From Protea cynaroides (Eukaryota > Streptophyta > Magnoliopsida > Proteales > Proteaceae), in assembly GCA_028583415.1 (NCBI GenBank), contig CM053270.1, forward strand, positions 3,250,501 through 3,314,500: DNA of 64,000 bases. Direction: 5' to 3'. The position numbers and the translations under genes were made by a program. The notes under the pieces were generated by a model that ran no database searches, had not been told where the DNA came from, and saw only the letters and a list, made by a program, of their open reading frames with translations. Of this stretch, positions 43,854 to 55,931 are shown in pieces. The stretch's first letter is position 1, and every line of letters begins with the position of its first letter.

Positions 43854-45945
43854 TGTCACACCCCAATTCCGATCCAACCGGAACGGTGTGAGTGAACCGT
43901 CATTGAACCAACGGTTCACACCAGATCTCGAATAGGCCGTGTCCACCCATACAAACCAATTACACATAACCACAATCGAATATAAACATACAACGGAAGA
44001 CTTTAAATAGAATGAACCGAGTATCTATTGATAATTTAAATAAATATCCCATTATCCAAATTCAATCACATAAAATAAAAATCTATTACATCTCTTAATA
44101 ACAAACAAAAATAACCGAAACAAATAAATAAAACAAATCACGGTACACGCGAAAGGGCACTCGCATGAAGCGCCATGCTCGCCCCGTCCCGCCTGTACGT
44201 CCAACACCGCAGCACCACCATACGCCGGAGCGTCCACGTAATCGTCCACGGGATATCCCGCATCAACATCTAAAAAACAATGTATATACAAAGGGTGAGC
44301 ACACAACACAGCTCAGGAAGGCAATCGACGGTTTCACAAGATTATGCATGAGTAACAATCATTTTATGCCGTGGTCTGGTTTTAAGTTTGCAATGTGCTA
44401 TAGAAAGGTTTGGTGGCCCCCCGCACCTCTATACACGAGTGTGTGGCGTCGCACAAGAATCACACTACCACCAACCCACATGCACCCATCATGGAATAGA
44501 GATAGAGCTAAGGTATACCCGCACCTCCCGATACTCTACCCATACCAAGCACCTAAGCCCCTACCGGCCGGGGCTCGCAAACCGGGCTCGCAACTAACCA
44601 ATCCTATATGTCAACAATGTATGCTCTACCCCAAGACAGCCGTCTACGGCATAGAGATAGAGCTAGAGCGCGCGGGCCGGGCCGGAGACCAGGGTGAAGA
44701 GCGATCCCAGGCCCATGCCCCACTCCACACACCAACGAAAACAATCACATGCCTAACAATCACATCCTATGAATGCATGAACAATAATAATAGCTGAAAG
44801 TAAAGGATGGCATGTGAATATGCACAAACATCACATCATAGATATTCAATGATTAACAACGATTTACTGTCCATTAATTATTAGGTTTAGGTCAGATTCC
44901 CTTACCTGACGCTCGTTCGATCACTTGCTCCACGTCACAAGATCCAAACGATATGTCACAAAGTCCTACATAATATTAGGGTTCCATTAGAATATATTAT
45001 TTAGGGTTTCATGTTGGTCGGAAACCAACATGGATCACAAAATACCCTCACGGAGCCGACCGGTGGCATGTACCGGCCGCAGCCTCCGTGGGAAAGACCC
45101 GGCGACCGGTATGGTCAGCCGGTCCCCCACAAACAACCTCCCGGGAGGTAGCGGTCGCAACATACCGGGCCGCACTATGTGCAACCGGTATAGCCGACCG
45201 GTATGTCTCCCGAAGACCATACATGGGTTCTTCGACCGCCGTCGACCATCCTCCATGGATTTTCGGGGTTTCTCCTATCCATTCTAAGTCTAGGCTTTGA
45301 GTTAGAGCTATCCCCTAACTCATTCAAGTCTCGCTTCGACGAATATCATCTCGAAACTCGAATCTAGGGTTTGACGGCAACTTAGGGTTTATTGGCCAAT
45401 TTAGGGTTTTAGATCAATACCTACTTTGCATGGTATTGATCCACCCACACAACTAACATAGGGTAAGAAGATGGATCTAAACACTTACCGTTGACGGTGT
45501 AGCGAGAGCTTCGTCAAACGGTAATGGCGGCACCTCCTTCTTCTTCCTAGCTCCTTCTCCTTTCCAAGCTCTTTCTCTTCTCTAGGGTTTGTGAGAGACA
45601 ATGGAAAGGATTTGAGGGGTTTAAAGGTGTATTTATAGGCTAGAAATAGGGTTTAGTAACCCTACTAGGATTAGGAAACTTCTAGGATTCAAAATCAGGA
45701 AAGTCGGACCCGCAGAGACCAAATTTCCAAATTCCCGCACATAGCCGTGCAGGCCATACCGGCCGACCGGTACCATCATCCGGTACCATCGACCGGTATA
45801 CCTAAAATCAGGTATAATTGGTCGACTTCGGTCCGATTTGCACTGCTTGTTATCCGCTTGCCCCGTCCGCCTCGGTGATGATCGGAAGACCCGTCACGAC
45901 ACAAAACCAAGGTTTAGACCGGGTTTTCGGAGTGCGGGTCTTACA
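43854..45945 (-). repeat. E5 3' LTR (2092 bp)
   Basis: TGTCACACCCC ... GCGGGTCTTACA. TATA (minus) CTATAAATACACC at 45630-45639. ACCGGTCG clusters at 45057-45212 and 45757-45801. Lacks about 265 bp present in the other LTR (54290-54555). The peptide block (about 44140-44275) is present but shifted near its CECPF end. Confidence 0.9.
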
Positions 45946-46040
45946 ACTCCACCACCTTAAAAGAAATTTCGTCCCGAAATTTGCATGTAGGTACTACAAC
46001 TCCTCCACCCTTAAAAGAAATTTCGGCCTCGAAATTTGAA
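45941..46040 (-). other. E5 polypurine tract, tandemly duplicated
   Basis: TTACAACTCCACCACCTTAA (45941-45960) and a second copy from about 45991 (CTACAACTCCTCCACCCTTA) each combine LTR end, polypurine tract and the following GAAATTTCG sequence. E4 has only one. Confidence 0.65.
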
Positions 46041-49000
46041 CGTACCTTGATCGCCAAAAAGGTTAGGGTACTCCTTCCTCATCGCGCTCTCTTCTTCCCA
46101 AGTAATTTCCTCCACATTTTGGCTTCTCCAATGCACCTTCACATAGTGGATATCCTTGGTTCGAAGTTGCTGAACTTTTCGGCTCGAAAGCACATGTGCA
46201 CCACTTCGAAAGTTAAGTCTTCGGCCAAGTCCGGAGGATCACGCACTCAAGATATGCGATGGATCTCTCGACATACTTCTTCAAGAATGATACATGGAAC
46301 ACATTATGAACGCTAGACATAGATGGTGGTAGAGCCAATTGATATGCTACATTACCACGTCGATTCAATATCTCATATGGTCCCACATACCGGGGCATAG
46401 CTTCCCCTTCTTACCAAACCGCTTCGGACCTCGCACCGGTGACACCTTCAAGAACACTTTGTCACCCACCGCAAACCCGGATCTCGACGCCGATTATCCG
46501 CATAGTGCTTCGTCGAACTTGAGCTGTCTTTACTCTCTCTTTGATCCGATCAATCACTCTGGCAAGTTTCTTCAACAAACCCCGGTCCTACAATTCTTCT
46601 TTCCCCCACTTCATTCCATAACAGAGGTGTACGACATTTCCTCCCATAGAGAGCTTCATATGGGGCCATCCGAATTGTAGCCCGATAACTATTGTTGTAA
46701 GCAAACTCGATAAGTGATAGCTTCTCATCCCAAGCTCCTTTGAAATCTAATGCACAAGCTCGAAGCATATCTTCCAAAATTTGAATGGTTCGCTCGACCG
46801 TCCGTCCGTCTCGAGGATGGAAAGCCGGATCGAACTTCAACTTTGTTCCCATAGCTTTCTCGTAATCCTTCCCCGAACTTCGATGTAAAACGGGGATCTC
46901 TCGTCGATACTATACTCGGAACGCCATGAAGTCCGACTATATTATCAACATATAACTTGGCCAGCTTCTCCATGGTATACCGAGGTCCGACCGCAATAAA
47001 TCGAGCCGCCTTGGTGAGCCGATCTACTATAACCCAAACCGCATCCACCGACCTTGGTGTCAAAGGTAGGCCGCTGACAAAATCCATAGTGATACAATCC
47101 CACTTCCATGCGGGTTCCGTAACGGCCGTAGTAAACCCGCGGGTCTTTGTCTCTCCGCTTTAACTTGTTGACAATCCCGGACATTGAAACACGAAACGAG
47201 CTATATCCGCTTTCATACCCCTCCACCAATATAGTCTTCTTAGATCATGGTACATCTTGGTACTTCCCGGATGTACCGAATATGGAGTGTAATGAGCCTC
47301 GGCCATAACTCGGCCTCCGATATCGCAGCCTTCGCTCTCGGTATACATAACCGTCCGCGATACTTGAGTACTTTGTCCGATTCCAAGGTAAAGTCGGGAT
47401 TACACGAACCCTTCTCTAAGTCTTCCCGCACCGCCCCGAGATATGGATCCCGTAGGGATTGCTACCTTGACTTCATCAATTAGGCTCGGTGAGATCTTCA
47501 ATGCGGCGAACATCATAGTGAACTTATGAATCAAGCCTTGCTCAACCGGATCTTCTCGCAGTTTCGATAATATGTTCTCCATCAATTTCCATCGAACTCG
47601 AGGCCGCAGCACACAATGCGGCATTTGTACTCGGTCCCGCCTCGTGTCTCGATGCCCACTTTCTACTTAAGGCGCCGCCACCACATTTGCTTTACCCCGG
47701 ATGGTACCGGATGTCGCAATCATAATCTTTTAACAATTCCAGCCATCTTCTCTCGCCTCATATTCGGATCCTTCCGAGCGAAGAGATAAGTTAAGCTCTT
47801 GTGATCCGACTTGATCCGAAACTTCTCACCGCACAAATAGTGTCTCCAAGTCTTGATTGCATGAATAACCGCCGCTAGCTCCAAGTCATGCGTAGGGATA
47901 GTTCTTCTCATGCTCTTTTAACTGCCTTGATGCGTAAGCGATCACCGTTCTCCTTGCATCGTAACACACCCAATACCCAACCCCCGAAGCATCCGTGATA
48001 TAGAGTAAACGGTACGCTTGGTTCGGGAATGGTTAGGATAGGTGCGCGAGACAAGTCTTGACTTCAAAGTCCCGGAAGCACTTCTCACACTCATCCGTCC
48101 ATATAAATTTCTCTCCCTTCTTGGTCAATCCGGTGAGTGGAACCGCGATCCCGGGAGTAATCTTCCACGAACCTTCTATAATAACCAGCCAACCCAAGGA
48201 AACTACGAATCTCTCGCAACGGATTTCGGTGCTTCCCATCCTACTATAGCAGCTATCTTGCTTGGATCAACCTTGATACCGTCTCCAGATACAACATGGC
48301 CCAAGAAAGCCACTTCCTTCACCCAAAACTCGCACTTCTTGAATTTTGCATAAAGCCTCACATCCCTCACCGCTGTAGGGCTGCTCTCAAATGCGCCTGT
48401 ATGAGTCTCCATGTCCTTAGAGTAAATCAATATGTCGCCGATGAATACGATGACCGATGTGTCCAACATGTCATGGAACACTCGGTTCATCGGCTCCATA
48501 AACGACGCCGGAGCATTGGTCAACCCGAAAGACATAAACTAAAACTCATAATGCCCATACCTCGCCCCGAAAGCGCCCTCGGAATATCTCCGGCCTTGAT
48601 CTTCAATTGGTGATACCCGATCGGAGATCGATCTTTGAGAAAACCTTTGCACCCCGCAGCTGATCGAACGGATCATCGATCCTAGGCAAAGGATACCGAT
48701 TCTTGATCGCCAACTTGTTCAGCTCACGATAGTCAATACATAGCCGTACACTTCCATCTTTCTTCTTGACGAACAACACGGGTGCTCCCCAAGGCGAAAT
48801 ACTAGGTCGTATGAAGCCCTTATCCAGCAATTCTTGTAATTGGGTCTTCAACTCCTTTAACTCGGTTGGGGCCATCCCCGTATGGCGCTTTAGACACCGG
48901 AGCCGAACCCGGTATAAGGTCTATCACAAATTCTCGTAGCCCCCGTCCGGTGGTAAGCCCGGGAAGATCTTCCGGGAAATACATCCGGAAACTCCCGAAC

Positions 49001-49490
49001 CACATCTATATCCTCCATCTTGAGTGACTCGCCGGGAGGTCGACTACGGATACGAGATAACCCACTCCCCCTTTCTCCAAGCATCTCTTAGTCTTTAGGG
49101 CGGAGAGGATCAACTTTCGCTTCCTAGATAGCTTAATTCCAGCGAAACTAAATTCCTTTCCCTCTCTGTCAGGAAGCATAAGCTTCCTTTCACCACATAA
49201 AAGGACGGCCGAATGATGGCCTAGCCAATCCATTCCTAAAATGACATCAAAATCTGCCATCTCAAGTATTACTAGGCTTGCTTCTAAGTCTCGGCCCTCG
49301 ATACTTACAAGGCATGGTCCATAATACTTGGTCAAAGCCACTTCGACCCTAGTGGAGAGCGAACTATCAAGCTTGGGTTCAATTGCTTGATTGGTAACTC
49401 CATTCGCTTCCCAAACGAAAGCAAACAAAGGAGTGCGTGGCCCCGCAGTCAAATAATACCTCGCGGGTAAACCGGCTACATTTACAATTC
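46011..49490 (-). pseudogene. E5 Pol, heavily frameshifted
   Basis: All Tekay pol domains in order on the minus strand, in many short frames. Protease VILGMDWLGHHSA near 49220; RT LCIDYRELNKL near 48740 and FGLTNAPASF near 48520; RNase H near 47950-47650; integrase TMDFVSGLPL near 47085 and VSTRDPRFTS near 46890; chromodomain-like YVKVHWRSQNVEEITWEEE (46070-46140). The RT active site reads FIGD instead of FIDD. Many breaks coincide with places where E3 and E4 have CTG or CAG. Confidence 0.85.
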
Positions 49491-50880
49491 CCGGAATATA
49501 TTGTCCCTTAGTTCTATATGCTCATGCAACCGAAAGAATAAACCAAATAGTAAGGGATAAAGTCGCACTCGCTTACCACATCGGTGATGCGGCTGCCTCT
49601 TACCGGGACCGCATAAACTCCCGGCTTGCCGGGAGCTTGCTTCCTAGGTAGCGTGCAGTTCCTTGCAACATGTCCCGCTTGGCCGACGCTATAACACTTA
49701 ATATTTGGGTTGGGTCGCCTAACTGTGGCAAGGGTGGTGCCAGTTGTTTCTCGCAGTGTCGGGCGGTCCCCCCCTCGTATGGGCGGAATGGTCTAGGTAT
49801 TACCGCCACCCGAGCCTCTCCAAGCCAGGTCTCTTCACTCCCCCGCTTCGAGCGAAGAAGCCGTCCCTCCGACCGGACTCTATCACCCTCGCAACCCGCA
49901 CCGCCTCATTGTAGGTCTTCTTATCCGCACTCCAAAAGATGCTCTCTAATGCTTCCACGTAGTCCCATGGTGAACCCACGTATCTTTGTCTCCTCTTCCC
50001 GCATACCGACCGGGTGCGAAGAAGAATAGCTCTTCGCACCTCCGTTGATAAGCATCTACAATGACCGACCCCGCCGCAGCCGAGAAACTCTCTCTCCATT
50101 GAATCCCTCGAAGCTCTTTGGGAAGTATTTGTCGAAGAAAGCCGCTTTAAACACTTCCCGGCCAACTAATGTATATTGGTTCTCCAAATATGCCCGTGTG
50201 GAATTCCACCAAGCATTCGCCCTCCCTCAACATGTGAGTGGCAAACAGAACCTTCTCCTCCCCGCACACGCCATCAATCGGAAGTTCTTTTCCATTTCCG
50301 AAACCCACCGTGCTGGCCACAATGGTTTCCCCCGTCCCGCCGGTGAATGATGACGGTTTCAACTTCAAGAACCCGTCCACCGACCGCTAAGATCGTGCCG
50401 CCCCCGGGTATCCGCTCCGTACCATGGTGGTGGATACGGATATGCCCCCGGATACGCGAAGGCGACGGAAGCGATGCGGTGGTGGTACATTCTGTGCTTG
50501 GGCCCTTGGCCTTGGGCTACTCCGCACCCGCTCGAAGACATTTTCTCTCCGCACCCGGGCATATTACCGCGGGAACAAAACCCGCCGACCCGAGCATCGT
50601 TAGTACCTCACTCGGAAATTCCTTCCGTTGAGCTTGCATCCGATAGACCAAGTTTGTAACTATGGTCCCGAATCCCCGTGAGGTGGTCCCGGCACTCGCC
50701 GGTACTTCCGGACCCCGTTCCTCCTCCTCTTCGGGGCTGGTTTCTCTAACCCTGGTCCCGCTCAGCCTTGCTCTTCCTCTAGGCGCTTTCCGCATGATGA
50801 TGCTTTCTACCCCTTCGACCGTTTCCACCCGCCATCTCGGACTATTTATTTGGATCTCGAGAAGAAGACATAACACGTGA
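49491..50880 (-). pseudogene. E5 Gag and remnant gag-protease intron
   Basis: Tekay-type Gag in several frames: N-terminus near 50800 (RKAPRGRARLSGTRVRE), capsid region 50350-49930, knuckle CYSVGQAGHVARNC near 49670, where the second Cys is Val. At 49491-49575 the sequence aligns with the E3 intron (AGAACTAAGGGACAAT) but the donor is unclear and the acceptor reads TTCCGG where E3 has TTTCAG. Confidence 0.78.
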
Positions 50881-51402
50881 GAATCATCAATAATAGTAGT
50901 GTTAGTCTTGAATAATGCAGAAAATAGTCGAGAAGTAACATTTCGATTTACACAATTTTGGAAAATTTTAAATTTTTCTGGCTCTTTTGGGGCGTACCGG
51001 TCGCAAAATACCAGTCGCACACCGCAGAAATATGCCGCGGCCGGTATAGTCGACCGGTCAAAATTAAAATTCTGGCCGAGACATACCGGTCGCATGTCTA
51101 TGAGATACCGGTCGCCACTCAGAGACAGTGTTGCGACCGGTATAGTCGACCGGTCGAAAAATTTTCTGGCCGAGACATAGCGGTCGCACACCGGGTTGAT
51201 ACCGGGTCGACCGGTATAGGCATAACCGCCGACCGGTATGCCCAAAATGGCTTTAAAATCGCGAAAAAGTGAGATTTTTCTCACTTTTCCTTTCTCTCTT
51301 CTCTCCGGTGGCGATTCTTCTCCGGGTTCCGAGTTGCTACAGCCCGACCGGTGCTATTTGAGGCCGATTCCTTCCATTCAAGACCTAGCATATCGTCTCC
51401 GG
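50881..51402 (+). promoter_or_regulatory. E5 antisense promoter region with ACCGGTCG cluster
   Basis: 50994-51242 carries over a dozen ACCGGTCG/CGACCGGT words, including twice GACCGGTATAGTCGACCGGT. Homologous in position to E4's 35868-36086, but with E5's own LTR word instead of AGGGTCGA. A CT-rich leader (TTTCTCTCTTCTCTCC) follows to the donor at 51403. Confidence 0.65.
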
Positions 51403-51848
51403 GTAGGTCTCTACCCTCTCTCTCATATTTTTAGGAAATTTTCCATATCGCCTTTATGTAGAAATTTAGGTTTTTCTTTGTTCGAGATGTTTTAACCGTA
51501 GGAATCCCTTTTCCTTCGGCTTAGAAAGGGTTTAGGGACCCCCAAGAGCAAAAGCCCTCAACCAATTTGGGGTTGCACCGAACGGTTTTCATAAAAATCA
51601 AATTTTTACATGTTTTGACCTAGGTTTTCCAAAAAATTTCGAAATTCCTCTAATTTTTCTTAATTCTTGAAATTTCTTGAAATTTCTTGTTATAATTGCT
51701 TGTGATTGGCTTATTGAAGAGTGTGGGGGTTACGTAAGTCCTCCTCCCCATGTTTTTGGGTGAGTTTGAGGCTTTTTCCCAATTTATCGCCGTTATGCCG
51801 AAATTTCAAAAATTTCTAACTTTTATCTCATTTTCCTTTGTTTTGCGG
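51403..51848 (+). other. E5 leader intron of antisense gene (predicted)
   Basis: GTAGGT donor at 51403, T-rich, ends TTTTGCGG at 51848 where CAG is expected. Length 446 versus 443 in E4. Confidence 0.55.
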
Positions 51849-51855
51849 ACTCTAA

Positions 51856-53111
51856 ATGGCTCCTAGACGCACCCTCGGGAAGCGCTCACATGGTTCTAGT
51901 TCTCGGGTTCCCTCTCCACCTATCCCTCGCCTAGATGAGCTATGGTTTCGCTCTTGGAAGCTCGAGCTCGGTTTTCTTGGTTCGATGACAAGAGTATCGG
52001 ATCCGGGCGACGGGTCAATGTGGGACAATTGCACCGGTTCAATGTAGAGACGGCTTTTGGCGCTCTAGGTTGGCTGCCGGTTATCTCCTACACGTAGACT
52101 ACACGCCCTAACCGGGTCAAGCACTTTTATGCAAACTGAGCTCGAAGGGGATGTCGAAGACCCGAACCGGTGTAGGGATCTGCGCATTACCGCCACGTCC
52201 GGGGTGTACATATTTCCTTCAACACCCACCGCTTGGCTGACCCGCTTGGGGTTCCCAACGATGGAGATTTGGTATACCGCGCCCCAAGGCGAAAGGTTAC
52301 TTGACCGAAGATTTGCGCCGAGAGATAGCGCATCGATACTCAATCCCGGGGCTCCTATGAAGGCAGCTAGCTTGAGACCTATACCCCGGGCCTACAAACC
52401 GCATCATCCAAAGACGATATAGTGCCACGGTAGCGGTCACTACAATGAGTTGTCCCCGCTCACCCAAGACGCCACTTATTGCGCCCGCACCGGAGAGCGG
52501 ATCTCACTTCCATACCTCATCATCCGGACTATGCATCGAGCGGCCGTGGACCGATCGGGCCAGCAACCTTCCCTATGGCCGCCTCGCCACTTTCCTTCTT
52601 CGCCGTCCGGGCGTGAGTTTCGAGGAGAGACAGCCGCCGAGGACTCCATGACCTCCGACATCGACCGGGATGCGATAAATAGGATGCGATGGTTGATCCG
52701 CCCGTTAGTGATGACGAGCCGGAGGCTCGCCCTCGTCCACTTGGGGAGAGTAGCAAGCAGCAGCAGCCGCCGCGGCCAATGCGGCCTATGCGGCGAGATG
52801 GGGGATGATGATGATGACGATGTAGTTGGGGAAGCACCGTGGCCCGCCCCACAGCCTCCACCTGTACCACCACCATCCGTTCCCACAACCGGGCCATCTC
52901 AGCCCCCTCCCGACTCGCTGTTGAGTATGTTTACCGAGATCGTGGACACCCGGAGGGTCATCCCCGAGTCTCGCCGAGCGATGGGTCAGGAGTTGGGACG
53001 CCCGGCTCGTGGTCTACGGGTGACTCAGACCAGGTGCATTGGCTTAGGGTCGCATACGAGCGGGACTATGATATAGCGGACCCCATTCCTCCCGGGCCTC
53101 CTACCCCATGA
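51856..53111 (+). pseudogene. E5 antisense gene, plant transposon protein family (PF20167-like)
   Basis: Homolog of E4's 36686-38000. Shared landmarks, in several frames: FRS..L, FNVETAFGALGWLPVIS (about 52040-52090), HFYAN (52122), DLRITATSGVYI (52179), RLADLLGV-like segment (52240), NLPYGRLATFLLRRPGV (52565), and a C-terminal WLRVAYERDYD (53040-53075) ending at TGA 53109-53111. The acidic linker is DDDDDD-rich. Frames change many times by small indels. Residue conservation with E4 at low DNA similarity indicates past protein-level selection. Confidence 0.75.
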
Positions 53112-53438
53112 TTTTCCATTTACTTTTCTTTTACATATGATGGTTTATATAACGGGTAACTTTCCGGTTTGTGGACTGCACCCCCGTAGCACTATTTCAT
53201 TTGATACACTTTTTTCCGTTTAATGAAAGTTTCATGGTTTTTCCTAACTAGTGTATGTGCACATATTAGGTTTCATATTTAGAATAGTACATTATTCTCT
53301 TTCTTAGTCCGTCTCGTGTATCAAACAATGCTTAGAGTGAGTTTGTATTAAGATTTTTAAACTTCCTAACTCGGCCCATCGACCCCATTATGTGTAGCAT
53401 GGTTTGTTGGAACAGAGCCCGAGAGCTCGATACCAAGT
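53112..53438 (-). other. E5 antisense 3' flank and corrupted primer site
   Basis: Aligns with E4 38001-38275. The primer site reads GCTCGATACCA (53425-53435) where E4 has GCTCTGATACCA, missing a T. Confidence 0.65.
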
Positions 53439-55501
53439 TGTCACACCCCAATCCGATCCAACCGTAACGGTGTGAGTGAACCGTCATTGAACCAACGGTT
53501 CACACCAGGATCTCGAATAGGCCGTGGTCCACCCATACAAACCAATTACACATAACCACAATCGAATATAAATATACAAATGGAAGACTTTAAATAGAAT
53601 GAACCGAGTATCTATTGATAATTTAAATAAATATCCCATTATCCAAATTCAATCACATAAAAATAAAAATCTATTACATCTCTTAATAACAAACAAAAAT
53701 AAACTCGAAACAAATAAATAAAACAAATCACAGGTACGCGCATAAAGGGCACTCGCATGAAGCGTCATGCTCGGCCCCCTCCCGCCTCGTACATCCAACA
53801 CCGCAACACCACCATACGCCGGGCGCCTCACGTAATCGCCCACGAGGTATCCCGCATCAACATCTAAAAAACAATGTATATACAAAGGGTGAGCACACAA
53901 CACGGCTCGGGAAGGCAATCGGCGCTTCACAAGATTATGCATGAGTAACAATCATTTTATGCCGTGGTCCGGTTTTAAGTTTGCAATGTGCTATAGAAAG
54001 GTTTGGTGGCCCCCCGCACCTCTATACACGAGTGTGTGGCGCCGCACAAGAATCACACTACCACCAACCCACATGCACCCATCATGGAATAGAGATAGAG
54101 CTAAGGTATACCCGCAACCTCCCCGATACTCTACCCATACCAGCACCTAAGCCCCTATCGGCCGTGGCTCGCAAACCCGGGCTTGCAACTAACCAATCCT
54201 ATATGTCAACAATGTATGCTCTACCCCAAGACAGCCGCCTACGGCATAGAGATAGAGCTAGAGCGGGCGGGCCGGGCCGGAGACCTCCAAAACCTCACCT
54301 CCCCCGACACCCTATCCGCAACTAACCCACTAGGATAGAAACAATACGCGTAGACCCTATCCCAACACAACTCCCCACGGCATAGAGATAGAGCTAAAGC
54401 ATCGTGGACAAGGCAGCGCCGACTGAATCCTCAGCACCACCCAACGATGGTCGGGACAACATCAATATCGGAGACCAACGTACTCACGATCTTCCCCCGA
54501 TACCCCACCCGTACTCAAGCATGTTAAGATAGAATACTACAAAAGGTGCCGGCGCGAAGAGCGATCCCGGGCCCATGCCCCACTCCACACACCAACGAAA
54601 AACAATCACATGCCTAACAATCACATCCTATGAATGCATGAACAATAATAATAACCGAAAGTAAAGGATGGCATGTGAATATGCACAAACATCACATCAT
54701 AGATATTCAATGATTAACAACGATTTATCGCCCATTAATTATTAGGTTTAGGTCAGATTCCCTTACCCGACGCCGCTCGATCACTTGCTCCACGTCACAA
54801 GATCCAAACGATAAGTCACAAAGTCCTACATAATATTAGGGTTCCATTAGAATATATTATTTAGGGTTTCATGTTGGCCGGAAACCAACAGGGGTCACAA
54901 AATACCCTCACGGAGCCGACCGGGTGGCATGTACCGGCCGCAGCCTCAGTGGGAAAGACCGGGCGACCGGTATGGTCAGCCGGTCCCCCACAAACAACCT
55001 CCCGAGAGGTAGCGGTCGCAACATACCGGCCGCACTGTGTGCAACCGGTATAGTCGACCGGTATGTCTCCCGAAGACCATACATGGGTTCTTTCGACCCG
55101 TCGACCATCCTCCATGGATTTTCGGGGTTTCTCCTATCCATCCTAAGTCTAGGCTTTGAGTTAGAGCTATCCCTAACTCATTCAAGTCTCGCTTTTCGAC
55201 GAATATCATCTCGAAACTCGAATCTAGGGTTTGACGGCAACTTAGGGTTTATTGGCCAATTTAGGGTTTTAGATCAATACCTACTTTGCATGGTATTGAT
55301 CCACCCACACAACTATCATAGGGTAAGAAGATGGATCCAAACACTTACCGCTGACGGGTGTAGCGAGAGCTTCGCCAAACGGTAATGGCGGCACCTCCTT
55401 CTTCTTCCTAGCTCCTTCTCCTTTCCATCGGTGATGATCGGAAGACCTGTCACGACACAAAACCAAGGTTTAGACCGGGTTTTCAGAGTGCGGGTCTTAC
55501 A
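53439..55501 (-). repeat. E5 5' LTR (2063 bp)
   Basis: TGTCACACCCC ... GCGGGTCTTACA. Keeps the internal 265 bp lost in the other LTR, but lacks about 300 bp near 55428, including the TATA box and the upstream motif cluster. Motif cluster at 54915-55067. Confidence 0.9.
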
Positions 55502-55931
55502 AATTACGTCGAAAATTTTTAGTTGATAATGCAGGTCCTACTGTAGAAGATTACATGAATGCTCCAATGTACGGGCATGTTGCGGCAATAGATGCAGAAG
55601 CTATGATGGAGTCGCATGATTCGTCGTGCGAGTGCAACTCATGCGTTTTTTATTAGATTTATTTGTTGGATTATTAAGAACATGTAATTGATTAATTTAT
55701 TTTATTTTATGTCTTAGTAATTTGAAGATAATTGGATAATTTATTATGTTATCACTGTTAGATTCTCAGTTCATTAATATTAAAGACTTCCGCTATTGTT
55801 TATTTATTCTGATTATGGTTGTGGATGTGTATGATTTAAGCAAAAAGACACAGCCTATTCGAGATCCTGGTTGAACCGTTGGATCATAGACGATTCATCA
55901 TACCTGGTTGGTGCAGAATTGGGGTGTGACA
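55502..55931 (+). repeat. S, solo LTR second part
   Basis: Continues the plus-strand LTR: ATTTTTAG, peptide block, AT-rich U5, ending AATTGGGGTGTGACA. Beyond it E6 antisense-gene sequence resumes. Confidence 0.85.
55522..55656 (+). CDS. Conserved LTR peptide block in S (45 codons)
   Basis: Val-Asp-Asn-Ala-Gly, TVEDYMNAPMYGHVAAIDAE, SHDSSCECNSCVFY, TAG at 55654-55656. Fully open, preceded by ATTTTTAG as a possible splice acceptor. Confidence 0.5.
   Translation, partial: VDNAGPTVEDYMNAPMYGHVAAIDAEAMMESHDSSCECNSCVFY

Larger units (their letters stand above)
43854..55501 (-). mobile_element. E5, Tekay/Del-like retrotransposon inserted in solo LTR S
   Basis: Two LTRs (43854-45945, 53439-55501), decayed pol and gag on the minus strand, antisense gene on the plus strand, corrupted tRNA-iMet site. 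Same subfamily as E3 by its ACCGGTCG word and protein sequence. Left target duplication cannot be read because of the filler. Strong excess of indels over E3 and E4. Confidence 0.9.

Noticed and set aside
52449..52886. Minus-strand Gly/Ser-rich and Arg-rich frames
   Set aside because: Shadow frames of the acidic and Pro-rich linker of the E5 antisense gene.
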